Positions 20,548 through 29,739 of a stretch of 64,000 nucleotides of DNA are shown in pieces. Both the position numbers and the translations under genes were made by a program. The DNA is from Fusarium oxysporum f. sp. lycopersici 4287 (Eukaryota > Ascomycota > Sordariomycetes > Hypocreales > Nectriaceae): assembly GCF_000149955.1 (NCBI RefSeq), contig NC_030986.1:5559624-5623623 (forward strand), read 5' to 3'. Below the pieces are notes generated by a model. It was not told where the DNA came from. It ran no database searches and worked only from the letters and a program-made list of their open reading frames with translations. How positions within the stretch are numbered: the stretch's first letter is position 1; each line of letters starts with the position of its first letter.

Positions 20548-22691
20548 TTATAGCTCACGCATCCCATTCCACAAATTGCCAACATCCGTAAACTCCACCT
20601 CCTGCAACATAGACCACCAATTCGGAAACGGATCCGGCACCGAAGCATTAACCGCCGCTCCCATATTACTCGACACTTGAACTTGGCTCGCCACAGTTTC
20701 TTCTTCTCGTCTTGCTGAGTTTCGATCTGCATGGCTGATCTGCTGCAAATGCTGATCCGACCTATCGACAATTCGATATTCATGAATTGATTGGTGAAGA
20801 GTTTCAAAATCTGCTCTTGATCTTCCCCGGTAGCGTCCTGCGTCTTCGGTTGCTCTTTTGTATAAGAGTGATGAGTTCTGAATCGTTTTGATCTGTTCTG
20901 TTAGCTTTAGACTCGTGGGTAGGGGAGTGAGCCTTACCCAGCCTCCTGCTAGTTCCCAAGCGTTCTGGAACTCTTCTAAATACTCTAGTCCCCAGTTCAT
21001 CAACTGCTCAGCCTTTGAGCTTCGGTCAAGATTCATCCTGGGAAATCGAAATACGTAGAGATTGAGAAAACAGGCGGTGAAGGCACAAAAGCCGGAAAAG
21101 GGTGTCATTAGCGGAATCCCACACTCAGATGCTTCTTGGAGCAAAGATGCTATCTGTTCAGCTGCGTTGAAGAGCTCTCTGGCACTTTCGTCCCACCAAC
21201 CTGGTGGTGCTTCGGCCTCTAGAAGGGGAGGATCGACGGGGCCGCGAGGTGTCAAGTCGGCTGTTGGTAAGAAGGGGAAGTATTCTCGATGAAGCATGAT
21301 CGTACTAAATGAATGTTAGCATACTCTCCCACCAACAGCCACTTGATTTTGGCTCTCACCTCAAGTAGTACAGCATGTTCAAGTAAATGAACGACTCCCC
21401 ATGTCCCAACGTCATGTGCACCACAACACTATGCTGCGGATAGCAAAGCCTCTCATGCTGACTCTTCCTCCATTCTTCCAACCTATCCCGACACTGTGAC
21501 CAAGCAGACCCAGGAACCCAAGGACAATTCTCAGGCGCACACATACCCGGTGCACAGCGCCCATTATTAAAAACAAACGACATTGCTTGAGCATAAATGT
21601 CGAACCCAGTCGCAATCGTTTCGAAACTTTGTGCCAGTCCAGATAAATCACCAGTGCAAATATGATCGAGCGAAGCTGCGTCAAAGCCGAATGCAAAGTC
21701 GGTGTAGTTCAATGGTCGAGGGACTTTGAGCTTGTGCATCTCGGACATTGGAAGCATACGCGGGTTATATGTTCCTGAGTTGATGGTGCAGTCCATGATG
21801 AAGCACGCCCAGTATGTTCGAGCTTCTACTGCAATGGCCATGACGTCTGTGTCGTTGTTTTGAGACATGTCGAGAGGATGGGGACTGACTCGGGAGCTGT
21901 GAAGTGACTGCATGATGCGTATTGCGATTCCTCGGTAACATTAGCTTAGTTCTCCTTGGGAATAAATATGAACTTACCGCAGTGCATCCAAGCTCTGTGA
22001 TACTCTCTCACGCCCCATTCATAAAGCGTCAAGATGAGCAAAGCCTGGACGACTTGAACCTTTGGCGGTTGAAGAATAGCATCAGATAAGGTGCTCCAAG
22101 CATAAGAAGCATAGCATTCGCTAGTCTTCAAGCTTCTCAACCAATCTCCTGTGACAATGGAGCATTGCTTTCGTGTAATAGCAAGTATCGTCGCTAGCAA
22201 AGCCTTGCTCTCCTTGGACCGAGCAGTTTGATACTCCTTGATAAAAGCAGATGCCTGCAGTATCCTCAGTTCCGGGAACTTGGCAGTAAAGATATTCAGA
22301 GCCTTTAGAATAATCCCAATCGGTAGGCGAGCGAGATGCTCATCCACAGTATCAGGCGTATGATATGAAGTCGTCTGCCTCGACGAGACTGGGCTCGGTA
22401 TAGGCTGAAACCCCGACGTGCTCGAAATCACCGAGACATCATCCCTCGGCGTCAAACCCGCTTCATGAGCTCTCCTCACAGCTTTCTTGGCAGATCTCAC
22501 AACAGGTCTTGTGATTTCACAGCCCGATGTTCCGAGTCGTTGACATCGTTGGCATGGTGCACTTCCGGTGTGAACGCACTTGACTTTTGCTTTTCTTCAC
22601 AACACCCAATTAGCCGCACAGGTCAATGGCTTAGTTGAACGGGGCTATAGGGTTCTTACCGGCAATGCTCGCAGGATAAACTGGACCGCAT
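20548..22691 (-). CDS. Zn2Cys6 transcription factor with Fungal_trans-like domain
   Basis: Four exons, 22691-22660, 22594-21978, 21930-21360 and 21304-20548, give 658 residues with continuous frame. The zinc cluster spans the first intron: MRSSLSCEHC in exon 1 joins RKAKVKCVHTGSAPCQRCQR and then LGTSGC, giving all six cysteines. The middle region (YWACFIMDCTINSGTYNPRM followed by LKVPRPLNYTDFAFG) is typical of the fungal-specific regulatory domain PF04082. It is a different subfamily from the regulator at 5735-7283. It is divergent from an MFS transporter across 783 bases, with a candidate operator about 70-90 bases from each start. Inducer is unknown. Confidence 0.85.
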
Positions 22692-22762
22692 GGTTCTGGA
22701 TATGGCGGGAATGGGCGGGTTGTCGGCTTTGGAGAAGGTGAGGAGCGAATAAAATTGAGACT

Positions 22763-22773
22763 CCGGTTTTCGG
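22763..22773. promoter_or_regulatory. Everted CCG-N5-CGG element near the regulator start
   Basis: CCGGTTTTCGG lies 71 bases upstream of the Zn2Cys6 gene's ATG. It is a candidate autoregulatory site by geometry. Confidence 0.4.
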
Positions 22774-23373
22774 ATCTCGGGTTTGGTGGAGGGGTTTGTA
22801 GTGGAGATGGGGATGACCGACTTCCGATCATCACAAAATTTGAGACTGTAAGAATAAACTAATCAAAGAGTGCACTAAGTTGATCATAAGTTATCCTCAA
22901 GTATCATAAGATGTCTTAAACCTGTATAAATATTTCTCTCGCACAAGATGAAAGCTTCAAATCCCTGTCCTATCCTCACCTGAGCCAGCATATTTACCTG
23001 ACAACGCAACTCAACATTTCAGTTGGAGATAACACCAATGCAATCAATATGGCTGAATATTCTCTGTGATATTTAGATATCCATTGTGCTATATATTTCT
23101 ATTTATTATACATCTTTGGTTCCTACTTAGCGTCAAAGTTTCGCTTCATAAGACATCTTCCACTTCTTGTCCAAAAATAACCTGTCTTTACGGATCACAG
23201 GAAAACCAAAGAATTGTGTATAATTTCACACCATGATCTACTCAAACATATCATGAAAGACACATATGTTCGACAATGTCACAATAATAAGCTCTTCAAG
23301 TTGTAGTCCACGCCCCAGCTCCACCCCGAAAGCCACCCGATGTCAATGTCAGATCAAGGGCGCATCCGCATCC

Positions 23374-23386
23374 GCCGATCATCGGC
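23374..23386. promoter_or_regulatory. 13-nt palindrome holding CCG-N5-CGG, near the MFS start
   Basis: GCCGATCATCGGC has perfect 6-bp arms around one base and contains everted CCG-N5-CGG. It ends 88 bases before the MFS ATG. It resembles the element at 4536-4546 in 9 of 11 positions. Confidence 0.45.
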
Positions 23387-23474
23387 CAACTTAATCTTCA
23401 TCTCTATAAGAAAATTTTATGATCCCCGAATATCAAAGCCAAAAAAACCCCCAAACATTGGAATTGTAACAGTC

Positions 23475-24926
23475 ATGAGCCAAACTTCGATTGAGTTGCG
23501 TCAAGACCCGGGCCGTGAAGAGGGCTTTGCTTCTTCGGGTCTTGACCTTACGAGCACTCACGAGAACGAAGCTTCTTCTCTTCCACCGGTTGATGGCGGG
23601 AAGGATGCGTGGTTGTTCTTGGCGGCTTCTTTTATGGTTGAGGCTCTTACATGGGGTGAGTCTCATCTGAATTTGTTGGATTCATCCACTGACTGGTTGG
23701 ATAGGCTTCCCGTTCGCATTCGGTGTATTCCAAGATTACTACAGTACCAATGCCCCCTTTGAAGGATCGTCAGCCATCGCCGTCATCGGTACTTGTGCCA
23801 TGGTATGCCCTATCGCCTCCTCTCTATCACACTCTGCTCACATCCATAGGGTATCATGTATCTCGGCCTCCCCTTCACAATGAGCCTTCAACGTCTCTAC
23901 CCAAGACAAAGCCGCTGGTCTCCGATGATCGGCCTCTTCATCATGTGCATCGCCCTCGCCCTAAGCTCATTCTCACAAAACACCACTCATCTCATCCTTA
24001 CCCAAGGCGTTCTCTACGCCATCGGTGGTTCCATATCATACTGTCCTTGTATCCTTTACATGGACGAATGGTTCGCCAAGCGTAAGGGGTTTGCGTTTGG
24101 AATCATGTGGTCTGGGACCGGTCTTGCGGGCTTTGCTTTACCACTTCTTTTTGAGAAATTTCTGCATGAATATGGGTTTCGCACCACCTTGAGGATTTGG
24201 GCGATTTCTTTGTTCTTGTTGACGTTGCCGTTGGCGTATTTCATCAAGCCGCGTTTGCCGTACTCTGCGACGAGGCATATTAATCCTTTCAAGTTGGGCT
24301 TTGCGTTGAGACGAAACTTTTTGCTTCATCAACTGGCTAACATTGCCCAGGCTTTGGGCTTCTTCTTGCCTGGGATTTATCTCCCGTCGTACGCTCGGAC
24401 TGCTCTTGGAGCCGGGTCTTTTGCGTCTGCTCTCACAGTTCTTCTTATCAATGTCGCTTCAGTCTTTGGCTGCGTTGCCATGGGGGCACTTACAGATCGA
24501 CTACATGTTACAGACTGCTTCATGATTTCAGCAGCCGGTACAACACTGAGCACATTCTCCTCTGGGGCTTCTCAACGAGCCCTGCCCATTCTGTATGTCT
24601 TCTGCATATTCTACGGCATCTTTGCAGGTTCATACACATCAGCCTGGACAGGCATCATGCAAATGGTATCATCAACACCCTCCAACACTCGTACTAGCGG
24701 AACATCATTTGATCCCGCCATGGTACTAGGCGTCCTCTCAGCGGGACGAGGAATAGGAAACATAGCGTCCGGCCCATTAAGTGGAGCGTTAATAAAGGGG
24801 ATGCCGTGGCAGGGCCAAGCAGCAGGTGGATACGGAACAGGATATGGCACGCTGATTGTATTTACCGGTGCCACGGCATTGGCCAGTGGCGCCACATTTA
24901 TCTTTAGAAGGGTTGGATGGATGTGA
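23475..24926 (+). CDS. MFS transporter, monocarboxylate transporter-like
   Basis: Three exons, 23475-23655, 23705-23802 and 23850-24926, give 451 residues. The start MSQTSIELRQ was chosen as the first ATG close to the conserved part; an in-frame upstream extension (from 23340) is Arg/Ile-rich and looks like leader. PPVDGGKDAW at the mouth of helix 1, GFPFAFGVFQDYYS and FAKRKGFAFGIMWSGTGL (loop-4 RxG position) place it in the fungal MCT/SLC16-like MFS group. Twelve hydrophobic segments are visible. It is only distantly similar to the MFS protein at 2864-4162. Substrate unknown. It is divergent from a Zn2Cys6 regulator. Confidence 0.87.
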
Positions 24927-25363
24927 ACGCCAAATCTCAGGATCATCGCTCTATAGGCTCAAAAAGTACCATGCACCACTTTTGAAATCTGATCCCTAAA
25001 TGCCTGACTCGACAGATGAAACAGCCCTCAACCTAAATCGAAAAACCCTTGGAATTAGATGGGCGCACGCCAATGGCATGGTCCAACTGACACGCCTAGT
25101 CTGACCTTAACAGTAGAAAACGGGGTCGATGAACTGCTTATGACACCATGCTTATGCGAGTCTTTCGGTGAGCCACTCGGCCGAAATGGCTTCTAGACTG
25201 CGTTCTTTTTCTGCTAACCCGGGATGGGGTCGTTGATGAGTAGGTATTCGATACTGACACATGTATATCTAATCGCTCATGTCGTTTCTTTCCAAAGGGG
25301 GAAGATGTTTCCTCTTTCCATATCCCTCTTCTGACGATCATCAAAATTAACTTGCACATAAAT

Positions 25364-25585
25364 ATGGCCCTTCAAGCAGATCACGCGACATCAACAGCCC
25401 GCGGCCAAGACTACAAGACTCAAAACGCGGTCCTCAAATCAAAGATCAGCTCTTTACAATGCGAAATTCAAGAAATACGGTCTTTACTCGAGAGTCATAA
25501 AAATTGCAGCAAAAATCCTCAAACCACTAAAACAGCACTGGATTCAAAAGCGGAAGAAGCAGCATCTCTGAAGTGTCCAGCTTAG
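25364..25585 (+). CDS. Candidate small coiled-coil protein (73 residues)
   Basis: ATG at 25364 begins MALQADHATSTARG and continues into NAVLKSKISSLQCEIQEIR and SLLESHKN, a heptad-like pattern of Leu/Ile with charged residues that suggests a short coiled coil. No domain is recognised. It could be a small gene, the remnant of a larger one, or chance; no flanking exon was found. Confidence 0.25.
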   Translation: MALQADHATSTARGQDYKTQNAVLKSKISSLQCEIQEIRSLLESHKNCSKNPQTTKTALDSKAEEAASLKCPA

Positions 25586-27663
25586 GAGAAACAATGTAAC
25601 AATGAACGATACAGGAATCTGAGATTAATGCTGACTAGGTGTCTCAGTTTGTGTTCCGGTGAAACGGGAACGCGGAAGAAATTATTGGTGTAGGCTGGCG
25701 GGAGGGGCTGAGATCGAATCGACGGAATGGGACGGGATTGATTTGGGAGGGCTTGATACCATGGAATGATTGGGACTTAGAATGACGACGGAATACCACG
25801 GACGACATAAAAGTAATAATGAGCATGATACCTTTTTTTTCTTCTCTTTTCAAATATGCCTCACACCTTTCTTTTCGTTTCTCAAGGTAAAGTCGTGTCA
25901 CTATTGTCGCATGTCGTTCAGCCTAGGTCACATCCAAGAGATGGGGTACATACATGATCGCTTAGAGAGTTCAGCTACGTGGCACCCGATCTGGAGGACG
26001 CAATTTCTTGGCACGCGATAGAGCGCGAGAGTCTCTTGTCGATCGTCGATGTGTTATCCCGAGAACTGGTAAAATAAGCCGAGGTCTGTGGAGATGGTAA
26101 TATATTATCCGTATTGGGTCAGGTCATAAGTTATCATCCAGCCTTTCACAACTTTGCCGATCAGCCCCAGATTAATCTGACGTCTTTCATATGCTACAGG
26201 GCGGAGATTATTTTGAGTTTGTGAACTCAAGGGTTTGAGAAAGTGACAGGTGATACTACTGCAAGCTATGTCCATCATCACCCTCGCAATGCTACGATAT
26301 GTGCTGTACGCGCCCGTTGACGCGAATAACGCGGGTTTATAGTCGACATAGTAAACTTAAGTTTCTCACATGTCATGCGTGGCGGTGTATAATTGGAGGT
26401 TTTGATCGTCAATAGGGTCTCATGAACTTTATGAGATAGCTAAACCTGGTATATACAGGCCACCCTTCAAGTCACCGTGCTGTTCCCGGGAACTGCGCCT
26501 TTACTTGAGATTCTCTACTCCTCACTGGGGTGAAGGAGTTGTAATAGATATGTCAAACTCACCTACTACAGCATCACCATGACATCAGCATGATCCGGGT
26601 TTCCCACTGCAGCTGTGACTATCCGGGGTTTCTACAGGCATAGTCCCTGCATACCTCATAACTATCTCGCCAATAGAAGTTTGAAGGAGTTTCTTAACAG
26701 ACAGTGAATACTATGTACGTGTTGTTTGTATGAAGCGCAAGCTATGGCAGCTATGACTTTCTTGACAACGGGATGCATGTCCCTGTCAATATAGTTGAGG
26801 GCTAGGATATTATTTCCTGTAACGCCTTTCTCTGCTGGAAACTCATTGATAGCTGATACATCGAGCGTATTTCAAGAACTCCCTTCTTCCACCATCCTTG
26901 CAACATGTTTCTTCGAACTTCAATAACTAGATCAGTTCTTTGTTCAACACCTGGTCATGCTTGCTAACTCAGCTCTCTCACTCACTTTCTGGTCAGTTTC
27001 TAACTCTAATGCCAGTTTAATGTTACAAACTGCATCACTCCAAGTGACTAGCACTATGACTTGAAGTTTCATATCTCATATGGTGTTGTTTAACTCCACT
27101 CATGTGGGATACTGGTCCGACGTGACTGAGAAAGCAGACTGCGAACCTAACTGAGGCATTAAATTGTAAAACCTCTTCAGCAGTAACTGCCTAATCATAT
27201 TGTAGGACTCTAGCACCTGTTTCTCATTTGAGAAACTATTACAGAAGTGTTACTGTGCGTGCGTGTAAGAGATGTGAGTCGGTTGAACGTGAGCAGCCAG
27301 ACAGCGAAGCAACTCTGTTTATCTTGCAAACAGCTTCAGAATAACTAGTTCAATTAATCGCTTCAAACTCCTGTTTATCATAGTCTACATTTAAGTCAGC
27401 AATGTCTTAGGCTTCGCTTCAGCATTAAATTTCCTGACTGATCAACTCCGTTGTAAAACAGTATGCGATCCTTACATACTGTATTCAACACTGTACCCGG
27501 TGATCAGTCTTCACCATGGTTCAGCAAACGTATACTACAGAGTCATTTCCCATCACTAAAGATCATATAATCCATCATGGCTGGTCATGTTCTGAATGTC
27601 AAGATATTTTATGAAGTCTATCGTCTCTATCGTTGATAAATAATCCCCCTCTCCAATCGATAA

Positions 27664-27717
27664 ATGCCGAATGCGACCAGACCCGCTTGCGTCATCGCCA
27701 CCCTCATCACTCACTAA
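27664..27717 (+). promoter_or_regulatory. Upstream ORF (17 codons) in the leader of the PAF-acetylhydrolase-like gene
   Basis: ATG at 27664 opens a 17-codon frame ending at TAA 27715-27717, out of frame with the main gene and 83 bases before its chosen start. A second ATG at 27671 is in frame with the main gene and would add 43 residues of His/Ser/Pro-rich sequence. Translation effects are inferred. Confidence 0.4.
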
Positions 27718-27799
27718 CAAGAAACACTCAACGCATCACCTCACCTCACATCACTTCCCTCATCATAACCTCCTCGTTCCCATCCTCATCCCTCAAGAA

Positions 27800-29413
27800 A
27801 TGCCACAGTCTCAAAACTCAATCGACCTCGAACTCAACCGCCTCAACTCCCCCTTCTCAGACTCCTCCTCCGACCCGGATCTTCCGCTCACCATGGATCC
27901 ACCCGCACCTAAACCGCGCTGGCTCGATCCTCGCCCATCCAGCATCTTCACACGCATCACATCCTCTGTAAAACCGTTTGCGCAATATCTTAGACATGTT
28001 CTCCGTCCGAGATTGACGTGGCGATATGTCGCGTGCTCTGTTATCGGCGTTTACGTGCTTTATTGCTTTGTTACATGGCAGCCGCTCTTCTCGTCACGAT
28101 TACCGGCTTATTCGGGACCGCATGACGTAGGGGCTATTGATCTGGAGATTCCACTTGAAAAACCGAAGCGTTTGTCTGAGACGCTTTTGAAGAGTACGAA
28201 AAAGCCGGCGTTTGAGGTTGAGAGTGTGTTGTTTACGGTGTATTATCCTGCTGTTAAGGGCGCCAGGTCAAAGGATGCGCCGCATCCTTGGGTGCCGAAA
28301 CCACTGAGTCTTACAGCGGAGGGATATGCGCGCGCAGCGGGAGTGAACAACTTCATCATCCGACCCATCTTCACATTTGCGCTCTGGGTTCTCGTGGGCA
28401 GTATCAAGATCCCCGCCAAAGTCGACGTACCACTCTTGGGCTCCGACGGGGAGAAGTTTCCCGTCATGGTGTTTTCGCACGGATCTGTGAGTTCGAGAAC
28501 GGATTACACGCACTATCTCGGTGAACTCGCCAGTCGGGGCCACGTCATCGCTGCCCTTGAACATCGCGATGGAAGCTGTCCCGGTAGTATGGTCCAGATC
28601 AAGAATAAGAAGGACAGACCTGTGTTTCTCTTGAAGGAGGGCGATCTCATTTCCGAGCCGCCTATGAACGATACGTTGCTCAAGAAGGAGCAGCTTGCGT
28701 TTCGCACGGAGGAGATCATGCAGGCTATTCGGGTCCTGAAGGATGTCAATGACGGCAAGGGCAAGGATATCTTCACATCTAGCTCTCGAGGCGAAGGCAG
28801 TACATTGGATGGATGGAAGGATCGCTTGGACTTTAAGCACCTCACCATCAACGGCCACTCCTACGGCGCGACAGGCGCTCTCCAAGCCCTCAAAACAGCC
28901 AACACCACCGCTGCAAATCCCGCCATCGGCGGTATCGCTCTCGACCCCGGCAAGTCTAGCGGTCAACTCAACACCAACATTCCCGTGCCTCTCCTCGTCG
29001 TGCACTCCAACTCCTGGTCCAAAACCCACAGTATCTTCTTTGGCCGTCCTCACTTCGACACAGTTCTCGACCTCGTACGCGGCGTGCGCGACGAAGTCGG
29101 TTCAGCATGGTTTCTCACGAGCGTTGGAACGGCGCATCCCAGTGTAACCGATGCACCCCTCCTACAGCCATTGCTGCTCAACTTTGCGACTGGCGCTACT
29201 GCTGATGTGAAGAAGGCGCTGGGGGAGTATGTTAAAGTGACGATGGACTTCTTGGAGTTTACAAAGACGAACAAGGAGAATGGGGTGCTGGATGAGGCGG
29301 TTACGCATGAGAAGTATGGGGAGTGGGTTAGTAAGGAGAGGGAGAAGAGTTTTCCCAAGGAGTATGCCAAGTATTGGGAGGTTCACGTCTGTCCACTCGA
29401 TCAGGATAAGTAG
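27800..29413 (+). CDS. PAF-acetylhydrolase-like alpha/beta hydrolase, membrane-anchored
   Basis: A single exon of 537 residues from ATG 27800 (MPQSQNSIDLELN). A hydrophobic helix (YVACSVIGVYVLYCFVTW, about residues 76-93) anchors it, with the enzyme domain following. PVMVFSHGSVSSRTDYTHYL and HRDGSCPG, then the nucleophile elbow GHSYG with Ser354, IALDPG and GTAHPS give the Ser-Asp-His set of the PAF-AH (PF03403) family, 1-alkyl-2-acetylglycerophosphocholine esterases that hydrolyse short acyl groups of phospholipids. The in-frame ATG at 27671 would add a low-complexity extension; I prefer the later start. It opens the conserved half of the window and is convergent with the next gene. Confidence 0.88.
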   Translation: MPQSQNSIDLELNRLNSPFSDSSSDPDLPLTMDPPAPKPRWLDPRPSSIFTRITSSVKPFAQYLRHVLRPRLTWRYVACSVIGVYVLYCFVTWQPLFSSRLPAYSGPHDVGAIDLEIPLEKPKRLSETLLKSTKKPAFEVESVLFTVYYPAVKGARSKDAPHPWVPKPLSLTAEGYARAAGVNNFIIRPIFTFALWVLVGSIKIPAKVDVPLLGSDGEKFPVMVFSHGSVSSRTDYTHYLGELASRGHVIAALEHRDGSCPGSMVQIKNKKDRPVFLLKEGDLISEPPMNDTLLKKEQLAFRTEEIMQAIRVLKDVNDGKGKDIFTSSSRGEGSTLDGWKDRLDFKHLTINGHSYGATGALQALKTANTTAANPAIGGIALDPGKSSGQLNTNIPVPLLVVHSNSWSKTHSIFFGRPHFDTVLDLVRGVRDEVGSAWFLTSVGTAHPSVTDAPLLQPLLLNFATGATADVKKALGEYVKVTMDFLEFTKTNKENGVLDEAVTHEKYGEWVSKEREKSFPKEYAKYWEVHVCPLDQDK

Positions 29414-29739
29414 ACACTAATAGTAATAATGCACGTTCTCTTTCATCTCCATCTAAGACTCACGTCAGATGCATTCGCGATACCTCGATTGACGGCGTGA
29501 CTCAAGCATCAGGCCTCAATTAATGCTATATGGTTGCGAGGCCTCTTCACAATATTGTCTCAATGAGATTGTGTCTAAAGACATGTCTGGATACGAAAGA
29601 AAACCCTGCGGTCAATGACTCCTCAGCTAAGATATATACAAGAGTATTAATGACCTACCGCAGCATAACTGCCCACTCCTTCACTAAACATTGCTCTTCT
29701 CCTTATCGGATGTACTTCAACGACTCACACATGTGGCCT
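29414..29739. other. Convergent intergenic region
   Basis: The region is 326 bases. No gene is supported; likely 3' ends of both flanking genes. Confidence 0.5.

Larger units (their letters stand above)
22692..23474. promoter_or_regulatory. Divergent promoter between Zn2Cys6 regulator and MFS transporter
   Basis: An AT-rich region of 783 bases is flanked by two everted CCG-N5-CGG elements, one close to each start codon (22763-22773 and 23375-23385). No gene is supported inside; an open stretch at 22631-22834 on the minus strand is an alternative frame of the regulator's first exon and leader. Confidence 0.55.
24927..27799. other. Gene-poor stretch between accessory-like and conserved halves
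   Basis: In 2.9 kb the only ATG-initiated open stretch I consider is the small coiled-coil candidate at 25364-25585. From 26000 to 27600 open frames are short on both strands and no transposon ends, tRNA or rRNA were recognised. The final part is the leader of the lipase-like gene and holds a small upstream ORF. Confidence 0.5.
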
